A stretch of DNA of 64,000 nt from Angiostrongylus vasorum. Lineage: Eukaryota > Nematoda > Chromadorea > Rhabditida > Metastrongylidae. A program made the translations under genes and the position numbers. Location: the NCBI GenBank assembly GCA_018806985.1, contig JADANN010000451.1, positions 806,001-870,000 of the forward strand, given 5' to 3'. A model generated the notes under the pieces. It ran no database searches. It saw only the letters and a program-made list of their open reading frames with translations, and was not told the origin of the DNA. Positions 12,401 to 22,000 of the stretch are shown here, piece after piece; the first letter of the stretch is position 1; each line of letters begins with the position of its first letter.

Positions 12401-13883
12401 CTTACAAGCTATGAATCATAGTTTATAATATAAGCCCAACAATGACTGTAACATTAAACTCTTCAGAGCATTGGCGAATGCGGATGGCGTGGAGCAGTGG
12501 TTAAGAGCGTCACGCTTTGCCGACAAAGCTTCAGTTGGCGATTGTGTGATGACGGTCGGCGATAACGGCAGGATGATCACTGAACGGATAATCAAGATTG
12601 GACGCCAAATCTCCGAAGGCATCTACTCGCCGATGACAGTCACTGGATCGCTTCTCGTCGACGACGTGCTGTCGTCATGCTTTTCACAGGTGGAAAGCCA
12701 TAGCGTTCAGAAGGTACGTCACGATAGGTTGCGCAAAATCGGATTTGTTTTGATGCCGGATATGCTTTGATTTATAAGAAAAAAAAACATAACGCTGCTG
12801 TCTCTGAAACAATCAAGCAACAATAGGCGCAGCGCCTATGTCAATTCCACCACCAATCAATACGTATCATTTGCATAGTTCTTCGATCACGAGTGTGTCC
12901 CTTCTTCGTTGACCAGTTTGATTAACGCTGATTACAAATTAAAAAGGATAAAAAGGATAAGGCTGTCAGCGTTGATCAATCACTAATGGATGCGCCATGC
13001 ATTCGCCTTCATTAAGCATCGTTTGGAGGTGATTGAATGCATATCTGGCCTTTACAATGACTCGTAGTGGCCTACCGATGTATCGAGCCAGTGCTGCTAT
13101 CCTCCCAGACAAATTTGGTACTAATCTGCCGACCCTGGAGGGATGGAAGGCTTGGTGGGAGGTGTGTGCGGATCGATTCCACGTGTTTGCTGCAGGGCGC
13201 CTCCGACCATTGCGTCACACGCGATTACAAATTACGCCATTAAAAAACTTTATTTTTTCTCAGCTAAATGATAAGGTTTAAAAAGCTTGAAATAAATATG
13301 TTTTCCCGAATTGTGAAAATACTTGATACTTGAACAGCCCGTCCCCACTGGTTGTGCGCGCCCCAGCGTAATCACCATTTTTTCGGAGATTTGCTGGTTA
13401 AGCCATTGTGGTTCTCTGGAATCCCGAGGTCAGCCTGGCCAAAGTCTGCTCCAGGTCGTCATCACCACAGGGAGTCGCAGCCCTTGTGGATCAGAAGGAG
13501 ATTTGCCACCATGCGGCTTTGATACCAGGACCGTAGTGGATCCTGGTATTGGTTTACTCTTAGCTCGGCTTCCTGATGGAAACGCCGGACTACTTCTCAG
13601 CATGGGAGACCCTGCTGTGAAAATAGCACAATATTATTTAACTAATGTATACGAGTAAACTAAACTTCTTAGCGATATCTTTTCAGATTGTGTTCGACTT
13701 TTTCGTTTATGTTCGAGAAGTCCTTGGTCTCCATTCAGGTAGCGCGTCTTCTTCCTTGAAGTTCTGTTTCCTTCTAATTTAATTATTTTTCCAGAACAAA
13801 GTGTTGAGCGAAAAGGAATCCCAGCGTTCATTAGTTACGTCTACGAGTTGAGTCATATCATCCTACCGTTCTCCAACTTCTAA
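398..13883 (+). CDS. Hedgehog-related protein with C-terminal Hint domain (qua-1-like), 5' partial, eight visible exons
   Basis: Exons: 398-497, 1288-3179, 3898-3930, 7903-8045, about 8737-8915, 12467-12713, 13687-13738, 13795-13883 (TAA 13881-13883). Every junction agrees in phase. The protein begins with a roughly 660-residue low-complexity region rich in Gly, Ser, Asn, Asp, Lys and Thr. A complete Hint module follows: the catalytic Cys is in NCFPADALV, block B is TPLH within LALTPLHLLP, and the C-terminal block is IYSPMT...VDDVLSSCFS. It ends in an amphipathic tail (SYVYELSHIILPF). Hint domains self-cleave before the Cys; nematodes have many hedgehog-related genes (wrt, grd, hog, qua) acting at the cuticle and in moulting. 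The long linker plus Hint fits qua-1 best, but the diagnostic N-terminal domain is outside the window. Oddities are a one-base frame lesion near 2100 and a TTTCAA acceptor at 8731-8736. Introns of up to 4 kb are repeat-filled. Confidence 0.85.
592..627 (-). ncRNA. Hammerhead-like motif, left arm of foldback
   Basis: The minus strand reads GGCU, CUGAGGA, a helix-II-like segment ending GACGUC, GAAA, CGUU, AACC. The core boxes are intact. Helix II is imperfect and one helix I pair is lost. Confidence 0.45.
1091..1126 (+). ncRNA. Hammerhead-like motif, right arm of foldback
   Basis: Reads GGCU, CUGAUGA (textbook core), an extra A, helix II GACG-GAGA-CGUU (with a GNRA loop), GAAA, CGUU, AACC. There is one mismatch in helix I. 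All core bases are otherwise present. Confidence 0.6.
1288..3179 (+). CDS. Hedgehog-related gene, large low-complexity exon with a frame lesion
   Basis: The acceptor TTTTTTTGCAG precedes AC. The exon is open in one frame from 1288 to about 2100 (SDNDDDLVSSTHG..., then many NGDG/GNS blocks) and in another from about 2100 to 3179 (SKGGGSSAAAGQSG... to KTASI). The composition is continuous across the break. The length of 1892 is one base short of what the flanking phases require, so one base is missing (or two are extra) between about 2096 and 2130. The donor is ATTG|GTGTTG at 3179/3180 (phase 1). If unspliced, the frame ends at TAA 3221-3223. Confidence 0.75.
3385..3745 (+). repeat. Dispersed repeat family C (about 360 bp), copy 1
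   Basis: Begins at about GTTTACCGCCTCATCG and ends in short TACTTGG-like tandem units (CAAGTATCAAGTA). Copies on both strands occur at about 13.3, 23.9, 24.9, 29.5, 49.9 and 63.4 kb. No consistent coding frame is shared between copies, so it is non-coding. It sits in the intron between exons 2 and 3 of the hedgehog-related gene. Confidence 0.85.
3898..3930 (+). CDS. Hedgehog-related gene, 33-nt micro-exon
   Basis: Flanked by TTTATTTGCAG and GTTAGT. It reads (A)AAAGQQGGPK with phase 1 at both ends, joining ATT-G upstream and P (C+CT) downstream. It is very short, and supported by strong splice sites and phase. Confidence 0.65.
4009..4384 (-). repeat. tRNA-derived SINE family A, copy 1
   Basis: On the minus strand the head has an A-box-like GGCACAGTGGTAGTG and a B-box-like GTTCGATTCCG. 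A conserved body follows (CCACACGTAAAAGTTGG... GAAACGAATTGAAAG) and an A-rich tail. It lies inside the hedgehog gene intron 3931-7902. Confidence 0.85.
4400..5390. other. Intron sequence, nothing recognised
   Basis: Part of the 3931-7902 intron of the hedgehog-related gene. No coding signature or family match to other repeats in the window was seen. Confidence 0.5.
5462..5493 (+). ncRNA. Degenerate hammerhead-like motif, unit 1 of tandem pair
   Basis: GGAAGAAGATGAAACGTCGAGACGTTAACGG region: the CUGA box is eroded, while ACGUC, GAGAC and ACGUUAAC remain. Recognised mainly by its position relative to the repeat unit. Confidence 0.3.
5829..5864 (+). ncRNA. Degenerate hammerhead-like motif, unit 2 of tandem pair
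   Basis: Reads GGCU, GUGAGGA (C3 changed to G), a weakened helix II, GAAAA, then ...CUAGCC. The helix I strands GGCU/AGCC are intact. Probably inactive. Confidence 0.4.
6305..6975 (+). repeat. Dispersed repeat family D, copy 1
   Basis: Matches 42855-43615 in the same orientation over about 700 bp with divergence. Shared blocks are GGTCAGTGGAATA, GAGTTT...CGGGACTTTTT..., CTCGGGTTATA-like and AGAACAGTTCTTRTAAA. No conserved frame was seen, and the type is unknown. It lies in a hedgehog gene intron. Confidence 0.7.
7035..7460. repeat. MITE family M, copy 1 (long inverted repeat)
   Basis: Starts TACTGCCTATTACAATTT and ends with the inverse CAAATATCTCAGCATCATTG. The arms carry CTTTCCGG and GGAAAGGGTA and meet near 7250 (GGCGAAACGAAGG). 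About ten copies are in the window. It is non-coding and foldback in structure. Confidence 0.85.
7903..8045 (+). CDS. Hedgehog-related gene, exon with Hint catalytic Cys
   Basis: The acceptor is CATTTAG. The exon reads PSKKAADPKAVTKAMKRLKR, then MNCFPADALVTTVTG and the KRMDQLAVGDF block. The Cys after MN is the Hint nucleophile at the self-cleavage point. The donor is TTT|GTAAGT, phase 0. The basic segment just before the Cys resembles the linker seen in other nematode hedgehog-related proteins. Confidence 0.9.
8145..8435. repeat. MITE family M, copy 2
   Basis: TTTGCTGCCTACCACAATTT to GCGAATTTCTCGGCATCG, shorter than copy 1. It lies in the intron between the two Hint exons at 8045 and 8737. 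Confidence 0.75.
8737..8915 (+). CDS. Hedgehog-related gene, Hint block B exon (degenerate acceptor)
   Basis: Reads FYVLVPSARNVLKYERVEMF, then YHREPETRTQF, and on to LALTPLHLLPFGECESMKR. It includes the conserved T-x-x-H (TPLH). The donor is AG|GTAAGG, phase 2. Homology needs the exon to start at about 8737 in phase 0, but the preceding hexamer is TTTCAA rather than TTTCAG. The only in-frame AG alternative (GAG at 8674-8676) would insert about 20 unrelated residues. Confidence 0.75.
8920..9970. other. Intron sequence, nothing recognised
   Basis: First part of intron 8916-12466. No convincing ORF or repeat assignment. It may include the unrecognised 3' flank of the adjacent minus-strand LINE. 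Confidence 0.45.
9975..11995 (-). mobile_element. Degenerate RTE-like LINE (endonuclease and reverse transcriptase remnants)
   Basis: Reading on the minus strand, an APE-type endonuclease segment (11643-11987) contains LRLKRCGSIPALTFFIIYAL and EVEAFNDDLEKFCGEKHTFF. Next come an RT segment near 10950-11090 (TLDEREQCEQA, FSTIDHI-like) and palm-motif sequence at 10408-10692 (WDNMGVKIDGRQLHHVRFAD, then DIILIALNISQAERML). The C-terminal region NGQWRRAVSD is at about 10030. Frames are broken by several indels and stops, so it is dead. RTE elements are 3-3.5 kb when intact. It sits inside the Hint-region intron of the hedgehog-related gene. Confidence 0.85.
12467..12713 (+). CDS. Hedgehog-related gene, Hint C-terminal exon
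   Basis: The acceptor is AACTCTTCAG; one base (A) completes Arg from the previous exon. It reads ALANADGVEQWLRASRFADK, VGDCVM..., ISEGIYSPMTVTGSLLVDD, VLSSCFSQVESHSVQK. The VDDVLSSC block is the conserved last Hint motif. The donor is AAG|GTACGT, phase 0. Confidence 0.9.
12940..13228 (-). repeat. tRNA-derived SINE family B, copy 1
   Basis: On the minus strand the head is GCGTGTGACGCAATGGTCGG (A box) with GGAATCGATCCGC (B-box-like). The body ends AATGCATGGCGCATCC and a TTATCCTTTTTATCC tail. It lies in the intron 12714-13686 of the hedgehog gene. Confidence 0.85.
13318..13620 (-). repeat. Dispersed repeat family C, copy 2
   Basis: Reverse orientation. Starts ACTTGATACTTGAA and CCCCACTGGTTGTGCG, and ends at GGGAGACCCTGCTG, truncated before the CCTCATCGTGG end. 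In the same intron as the preceding SINE. Confidence 0.85.
13687..13738 (+). CDS. Hedgehog-related gene, penultimate exon
   Basis: The acceptor is TCTTTTCAG. It reads IVFDFFVYVREVLGLHS plus one base (G), then a GTAGCG donor, phase 1. The hydrophobic/amphipathic helix fits the segment that follows Hint in nematode hedgehog-related proteins. Confidence 0.85.
13795..13883 (+). CDS. Hedgehog-related gene, last exon
   Basis: The acceptor is TTATTTTTCCAG. It reads (E)QSVERKGIPAFISYVYELSH, then IILPFSNF and TAA at 13881-13883. Phase 1 matches the preceding exon across a 56-bp intron of typical nematode size. Confidence 0.85.
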
Positions 13884-14860
13884 TCTCCCCTGTTCTCCTC
13901 ACTAGTGACAATGGATTCTATTTCTTCTGGAACAGAAACAATAGTCGTCATCCGACTTAGGCGTCACATAAAGACGTTGCCCACATTGCACATGATTTGA
14001 TGACAAAGTTGTTAAATGGGCTTTGTTAAGGGTTGTGAAGAATTATTCGATTATTATTATTATTGCTTAGTATTTTCGGATTAATTACGTCGAAGAATCG
14101 TTATTAGTTTCTAAGTAACCAATACTGATTAGGAAGTTGCTGGCCGATTAGGATCGATTTATTCGTTGTCATCCTTCTAAAGTGTCAATCGCTTCGGTGT
14201 CCACACGGGTTCTGTGTCTTTCTGGAGAGTTAAAAGTGCATTACTGTAGTAGTCGGGATCCTTTAAGTTGTCCATTATTTCCCATGTGCTATATTATAGA
14301 GATTATTACTAGATGTTTATATTCCTATCAGCATATTTAACAGAGGATTTAATAAGCAAGAACATTTGTTCTAATTGTTCTTTATCCTTTATTTCTCTAC
14401 TACGTGTCTCGTACTGCTGCAAAAGCCATGAGTCCGGTCAACCAAATAGCTGTCGATGTCATATTTTATTGATTAGTCCTGTATAAATCCGATTTGAAAT
14501 TTTTGGATTGTGTGAACTATGACAAAAATATTTCAAATAAATGGGTGCAAACATAATAATTATCCGTAAGTTCTGGTTTTTCATGGGAAACAGGAACAGG
14601 AAGGTCTTTTAATTTGACCGTGGGTTTAGGTGCTTGAGGATTTTTTGGTCAGAGTCCTCTGATAGCCGTGCTAGTTACTTCCCAGGTTTTCACCACAGAC
14701 AGTCGCCAACGTTTGTGGATCGAAGAGATGGGACTGCTGCTAACAAGTCTGGTAGCAGTCTCCCGACAACGAAGGCGTCGGAGGCATAGTTGTCCCAGGC
14801 GCGGTCGAACGAACTAATGTGATAACCTTATGCATATTGAACAGCGCCTACATCTAAGCT
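13884..14860. other. Intergenic region, nothing else recognised
   Basis: Sequence between the hedgehog-related stop and a SINE copy, presumably 3' UTR and intergenic DNA. No coding signature. Confidence 0.5.
14536..14541 (+). promoter_or_regulatory. Possible polyadenylation signal AATAAA
   Basis: AATAAA about 650 bp after the hedgehog-related stop codon. It is the clearest canonical signal in the intergenic stretch, but such hexamers are common by chance in AT-rich DNA. Confidence 0.25.
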
Positions 14861-14867
14861 GATGCGG

Positions 14868-15105
14868 AAAAAGATAAAAGGTAACGCGCTTCTCGATGAT
14901 CAATCCGTGATGGATGCGCCATGCTTTCGAATGCATTGAGCTTGATTGAATTCATTCTTGACCTATGTAATATGCATATATACAAAATATATACACGGCG
15001 GTCAACTGATATATCAAATCAATGTTTCTACCCTGTTAGAAAATTTTGGTACCAATTTTTCCAATTCCAGAGTGAGGAAAGGCTCGGTGAGCCAGCGGCC
15101 GATCA
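14868..15105 (-). repeat. SINE family B, copy 2 (diverged)
   Basis: Shares the tail-proximal GATGATCAATCCGTGATGGA and GCGCCATGC...AATGCATTGAG blocks and the TGGTACCAATTTTTCC block with copy 1. The tRNA-like head is not clear. Confidence 0.65.
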
Positions 15106-15109
15106 AGTG

Positions 15110-15706
15110 TGTCTCCAAAGTGCACCTTAATCTCTTTGCCCGTCCAAAAACTGACATTGGAATATAACAAAAGAACCATTCCCAAGTCTGTAGTTAAAGT
15201 TTTTTTAGTTTCAATTGACGAAACCAACCATAATGCTGTTACGTTTTCTGAACTGTATTCATGATGGCGAAGTTACCCGTCTCAACTGGTTTTTTTTCTT
15301 CTATCAGTAATTCCGTATCAATTTCTACAATGATAGAATTTCTGAGTCATTCTTTCATATCTACCGAGAGAGGTGAGTTCCCAGCCATTGTTAATATTCA
15401 GAATGTAAGGTAATCCCGAAGCACTTTGTATTCTGGATGTGACAAGTTTTTTCCTTCATCACTCGTGGAGTTCTAGAGTTCACTGAGGCTTTGTATTCAT
15501 TAATTCGATGTACTGGTGATGCCGAATGATTGAGTGGGATTACCATATTTGTCGTCAGTGGGATTGCTAAGAGCATTGAAAAACTAGCAACAAACAGAAA
15601 CACTCCTGAGAACTCAATGATGGTGTGAATTTAGAGTTCTTCAGGATCGAATCGACCCTCGTTTCTATAAGAACTCCTCCATCGTCCATGGCTCGCCTAC
15701 CCCCAG
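15110..15706. other. Upstream of the unrecognised gene; no exon identified
   Basis: Contains no exon that could be joined with confidence. It ends in CTCGCCTACCCCCAG, the acceptor of the first recognised exon of the next gene. Confidence 0.4.
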
Positions 15707-16045
15707 ACTGAGGCCAAGGATTCTTCACCGAAAAAGGAACTTCATGTTCAAACTACGCCGACATCGTCTCCTCCTTTAAAAACTCCACAAACCCCACACT
15801 CTCCAACTAAAATACATGAACAACCTCGCTCTCTTCAAGCAAACACACCGTTAGCAGGTTTGAGTCGAGAATTTCAAAGTGGACATGGCATTACACTTAA
15901 CGATGCCTTTTCAAATTCTACAGAAACTGTCGCTGTCGAACGGGTTGGTAATCATTTCCAAAAAGAAGCAAAAGGTGAGTATAAGAAAGGCGATAAAATC
16001 CCGGCAAGATCAGCGCGCTCGATAGCGGAAAGAGTCGAATTTGTG
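15707..16045 (+). CDS. Unrecognised gene, Pro/Ser/Thr-rich exon
   Basis: The acceptor is CCTACCCCCAG. It reads TEAKDSSPKKELHVQTTPTS, then SPPLKTPQTPHSPTK, LSREFQSGHGITLNDAFSNS, and RSARSIAERVEFV. Two donors are possible: AAAG|GTGAGT at 15974 (phase 1) and GTG|GTGGGT at 16045 (phase 0). Only the second keeps the next exon open. Confidence 0.7.
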
Positions 16046-19000
16046 GTGGGTTCTCATATTTACCCTCTAATCTCTCAGTACCATTCCAAGTATCGACGGA
16101 TTTTTGACCGACTTAGTTAAATCCGATTGAAATACGTCATCATTACCCATTTCATTCGGTATCGTTGCAGCCACCTACTGAGTACTTGGATGTGTCACGA
16201 ATTGCCATTCGTTTCTTGCAATGCCTGATGTTCTGCGAAATGTTACTGCATCTCTTTGGAATACCTTTTGCCATGCACGAAGCGCAATTGTTTTTCAATT
16301 ATCGGTGGGTTCTGTTCTCCTTTAGTCGTCTCAGAATGACTTCGAGATCTCAATGATTTTGAAAATCTGCTGCTGAAAAAAGCCTTGAAAACACGTAGAA
16401 TCGATTACTGTCGTGAAGAAAACACACTCTATCTAGCCGCTTCTCATTTTGAATAGTAGTTAACCAATGACGGAACGACGCTTTTCGGCGTAGCTCTGCA
16501 AATGGAATGCGAGCAATTTTTTCGTTGGCTGCAGACTTCTTGCTTCATTTCTAACCGCGAAAATACTTTTTCCAAAAACTGGTCTGCTTCAGGGACGGAT
16601 AGCACAGTAGTAGTGATGTTCGTCATCACGAGCATAGTTCTAGTTCTATTCCGTCCCGGGGCCCACCAAGCTTCTCATCCTTCCCGGGTCGGTAAATTGG
16701 AGCCGAACTTGTCTGGAAAAAATCGCTCTCTGCAATCCAATGGAGAATGCTCCAGCACGGCTATCTCAGGACTCCACAGGGAATTGCTTGAACAGCACTC
16801 TACAACACTAAAGATGAAATGAAAACCCTCAAGCAGCAACCGAAGCCACACGTAAAAGTTGGAAGATCTTCGTGGACAATGGATGTGAGGAAACGAATCG
16901 AATGTGAGAAGTGTTGGGATCCGCACAGTACACGTGAATACGGATCATATAAAATAAAAAAAGTCTCCTTCAGGGGGACATGACAGGGTTGTAGAAAAGA
17001 CCTTCTCTTCCATTCCATGGTATAAGTAATGTGTTAATTTGTACGCTTCTACTCATTGTGCTACTACTGTCGTCTGTGGAAATACATTGCTGTGCTGTTA
17101 GCATCAAAATGCTAACACATTTAAAAAAAAACGGGCCTCATTCCTCTGATCCCGAAAGAGCCTCCAATTTCGCAGCGTTGGGTAGGACGACTACGGAGAG
17201 GCTGCTAAAATCTCAGTGCTCGTTCTAATCGACCTAAATCCCAGAGGACTAAGATGAAAATCTGTTCCTCTAATGGACGCAAACTTGCATCTGAGCCCTT
17301 GACAGAAGACTTGATCATGCAAGCAAGAAGGAGAAGCTATGACGTTATCGGACTAGCCGAGATGAGACGACGCACTCATTCAACGTCGTCTATGACAACG
17401 GAGAAGATCTGATCCCCAGAACATGCAACAATAGAGGAGTCGCGGCGTCACCCTTCTCGTCAGCACGAGCTCAGCCATGAACATGCATTCATTCGAACAA
17501 CTAACAACCCGAAACGGTCGTTTACGATTAAAGTGATGTGGATCAATACGGCTTTCACAATCATTGTAAATTACGTGCTGACACCAACTATGACGAAGAA
17601 GAAGTCGAAAATTCTAAATGGACTTGGAAAAGTTCTACAGAGAAGACCATACATTCTTCAAGGTGATCGTTGGAGAGGGATCGATTCCACGTGTGTGTCT
17701 CAGTGGCGCCTTCAACGACCGCGCCACACGCGCCCTAAAATGAACATAGTCATTAAAATTAAATAATTGTTATTTGTTACGTCTGAGAGAAAGGCGAAAC
17801 GAAGGGCTTGCGTCGTGTGGTGGTGAACACGTTACCACCTGGAAAGGGCAATAGCGTGTTCGTTCCCTATGCTGTTCTACGAACGCAAAATGAACGCAAA
17901 AGAATGCCCTCAGCTACGCAACATTCGAAAGTCGTGGTGTTGGTGCCATAGCCAAGAATCAGTGACGAATAATGGTATCGGTAGAGGTACCTTCGTTCAA
18001 GGATATGCTGGTTCGGAGCAGGTACATCTAAGCAAATTGTTATTTGAACCGAATATTCAGACATTTTGTCCTTTACCATCTATCTCTAAAAATTCCATAG
18101 TCACTTATGGCTCGAGAAAACCTAAAAAGGTGTGAATACAAAAATTAGTACCCACGTAATGCATTAACTTCCAGCAAGCCGATACTTTTTTTAAAACTGA
18201 TATTAAAGGATGTGTCCTAGTTCGGACTTCATTCTTCCAACTTTAACTTCATCAGGAAATATGTGCTGCTAGGAGAAAAAGAAAAAAAAGATATAGGAAA
18301 AAAGCTTGTTAAAGAACGGAATAGAATTTGTAGGATCCCTTCTTCTGAGCCATCATCACTTACTCGTTTCAAATGCTCTGGTCTTTGGTTCATGCGAATT
18401 ACTGTTTTATTAAAAGAATATGCTCATAAGCAAAAAATCGGGCATTTGAAGAATTTCTGCTAGATTACATCTCATCATATGTTAATTTTTGCGATAGTTG
18501 TTTCTTTCAGAAAAGCCCTTGGTGACCACATTTTGCTGGGCTCGATGGTAGATCCAACGGCTGAAGTTTTTGCCGTTTTAATACGCGTTTCGCTCCATCT
18601 ATGGAATTTTCTCGATAAAGTACGTAATTCCTCCAATCATTTTTGTACAAATGCTGAACTCTCTTATAGATGAATTGATTTCATGAGTAAAAACACCGAG
18701 AGAACTCTTATAACGAAAAAAGATTGCTCTCGGTTAATCTGGCGCTAATGATACCTGACTGGAGAAGTTTCTGGAGCAAGGAGGAGTTTACTCTTGAACG
18801 ATTAATCGTAATCCTCGTTGCATTTATCCTGCTCGTTAACTGAAGGAATTAGAACAGCAGACCATTGAGCAGAACTATTGAAAATTTTAAGCACCTACCG
18901 TGAAACTCTGCATGGCGCGAAGAAGTTCAGAAGACATTCAGAAGACGTGTCAGTCATCTCCAAAACAATGAACCACGACGTTTGAGCATAAGTGTGAAAG

Positions 19001-22000
19001 CATCAGTACTGTGCGTACTCGACTGTGCTTTTTGTTTACGATGTCCGATGGCGGCCGAACGTTTAGAGAGCGTTCCCATCATACTGACGTCCAATCGAAA
19101 ATGTCTCGTTCTAATGCTTCTTTAGGGATGACAGATTTCGATTTCTGACTCTTCTGGAAAGATTCTAATCATGTTAAGTCTTCTATGTTTTTCATCCAAG
19201 ACAAATCGGTGGTACTTATGCTCCCAAGTACCTATTTATCTTCAGTCTCTCTCGTCATAGAGGAACAACGTACTTCATTTGGTCTTTCAAAGTCAGAAAA
19301 GACTGAGCCATGAATCAAAGTCGTTTACCGAATCTTTCGAAATGGTTTGCATGCACTTTTTTATTCAGTTTTATCCAAGCCACCGGTAGGGCACCTCCCG
19401 TACGTTCTGAAGCACCAGTCACACAGACATCAAGTATGGTTTGTGAACATATGTTAGTCATATTATCCCAGGTCTACCAAAACTTTCCTTCGAAAGTGTT
19501 TCCAGTGGTAGAACGATCGTCTACGAGACACACTGCGGTCACTTTCTCGTCGCTCAGCTTTTGAGATTGTTATGGACGGTGGGATTCGAGTATTTATCGC
19601 TTTTAGAGTATCGGCACCTTTTTAGACGAACTTTATGAATGAACCGGTATCGTCAGTCAGCTAGCAAGCTGCCCATTAATTAATTTTGTAATCAGTTGAC
19701 AAAGCAAGCATTATTGAGAAGATGTTATTTAGTCTATAAGTGAGCTTAGAAGCTTTTCTAAGTAGTTATGAATGTTCTAGGCACAAAAATGGTAAATTTG
19801 TGGAAAATACTTCGATTAGAAAAATGGAGAAAATTTTATCAAGCATACAGCATTGAATAAAGATTTCGGCGCGAAGCATTGACTTTCTAGCTTTACAAGG
19901 CCATCGATGGTAAGCCGATCCATTCAACGACTGATGGCACTGATCACGGCGCATTTGATATTTGGAGTGGTAATCCTAGCCTCAGGTGAGACTTTGAAAG
20001 GCCTTTGACTGTTGTGTTTAAATTTTTTTTAAATTGTTACAAATCCTGTTCTGGTTTGCATCCGTGCCAATTCATTTATAAGCTGAAACGTTATTGCGTG
20101 TATTCTAAAGTCGTCACAATACATATTTATACTCTGTCATGGCGTTTGACGAACTTGTTTAAAAACGGCCAAGAAAAAACAAAGTTTTCAGCATTTAAAT
20201 TTCGAGTTAACCCATCACCAAGACAGAGAGGTGGTTAAAAGAGCAAAATGGATGCGCTATAACACCATTGTTGACGAAATTGCTTGCAATCAAAGATCTG
20301 GTTACGGATCCCCCTTACGGAGGATTTCTCACCAGATTAGATGCAAGTCTATTTGGCACGTCTGCAAGTGGAATGTAAGAGGTTAAACGTGGACAGAAAA
20401 CCATGTTTTGCTTCTCTAAGACGCAGGGGATTCCAAAAGACAGACTCCCTGTTCTACTGTGGCGAAACAAATTAGCATAATTCCCCTTATCCCAGAAGAG
20501 CCATCAATTCGGTGGCGTTGTCTAGAAAGAGTACGAAGAGAAGGCTAAAACCTTACAGCCACTTTAGACTGCCGAAAACTAGGGAAACTAACGTGACGAT
20601 TTGTACCTGTGATGTACGTCGACTTGCATCTGCGCTCTTTGTTGAAGACCTGATCATGCAGGCTAGAAGGATAAAGTAAGACGTCATCGGCCTGACAGAG
20701 ACAAAGGGACTCCGGCAATTCATCGAATTCCACAGCGGTTCCTCTAAACTTGCGACATTAGAGGAGTAGGCGGCGTCATTCATGGTAACTTGCAATTCCA
20801 AAAGGCGGAATATGGGAACTTAATGGAGAGTGGAATCGGTGCAGCTACAGGCAACCGCAAATTTAAGTCTGAACTTGAAAAACGGCGTGAAAAGGCTATA
20901 AAAGAGGACCTTAAAGCGAGAAGAGGAGCAGTCGTGGTCGAAGTTGCAGAGGCTGGGAAAAGCATTCGCGAAGCCCACCGAAGCTTCGCCAGTTGAAAAA
21001 CCAAGATGATTGCACTCCAACGCCCAAGCGGAACACTTACAGTTTCCAGAAAGGCAGTGAAGAATATCGTTCACGAGTACTACTCAAATCTCTTCAATAA
21101 CGACGCCCTGCGGTTCTCTTTTTCCCGAAATCCGATATGCTATTTCATTGGTGAACAATCGAACAACACTAGACCCGGAAAGGACAAGGCCTCAATACCT
21201 GTAGAATCCTCTTCATATCTTCGTAAAAGCAGTGGTCCTGCTGTTCATAAATTGTTTGTCTAAATACAAGGTCTCCATTAAATAGAAGACTAGGAAGACT
21301 GTTTTACTGTTTGTAAAGGGCGACCTCAACGATATCGGCAGCCATGAAAGCAAGTAGTGTTTCGAAAAGGATTCAATGCGATCAACCACATCAACAAAAT
21401 AACCAGACTCAAGTATAGCAACAGTACAAGGGATCAGTCTATCTCATAGACTTAAGGAAAGCTTTTGACTCAGTTGAGACAGAAGCAGTCATGGAACCTC
21501 TGCAGAACCAGACACCTTGTGCGCGACAGGGACAAATGGAGATCTTATTGGGGCTCGATCGCGTCACTCGACGCCCAACGAGAGGAGTGTAACAGATTTT
21601 CGTCGTCGATTGGTTGGTTTGCCAATCACCATAACGGCAGATTCGTACCGTCTAAGTCTTCAAGTGCTACAATTGAGATAGAAAATATCACCTAAGAGGG
21701 TTCGTTCGGTGATGAGCACCCGTTGTCAACGGAGAACAACAACCATACGGTTGCCCTCACAGCACTCTTGCATCGTTGCTGATTTGTTACTTCACTCTGC
21801 TTTGCAAGCTTGATAGTAGTTATAATCATTAAATGAGCAAGTATTATAGGCGTGTGTAAAAGATGCACTCATGTCGTGAATGCTTGCGTCCTTTGTGTTG
21901 CCTTGAATAAGTAGTTTTTCTTAAGCTTCAAAGAATATGTAAATGAATCAATTTCAATGTTAACTTCTTACTTACTGCCTATTGCAATTTTTTCACGGCA

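Noticed and set aside
12479..12530. tRNA-like A box (GGAGCAGTGGTTAAGAGCG) inside a coding exon
   Set aside because: No B box at the right distance and the sequence encodes conserved Hint residues; coincidence.
16502..16822. 106-codon open frame
   Set aside because: It reads through SINE family A and has no independent support.
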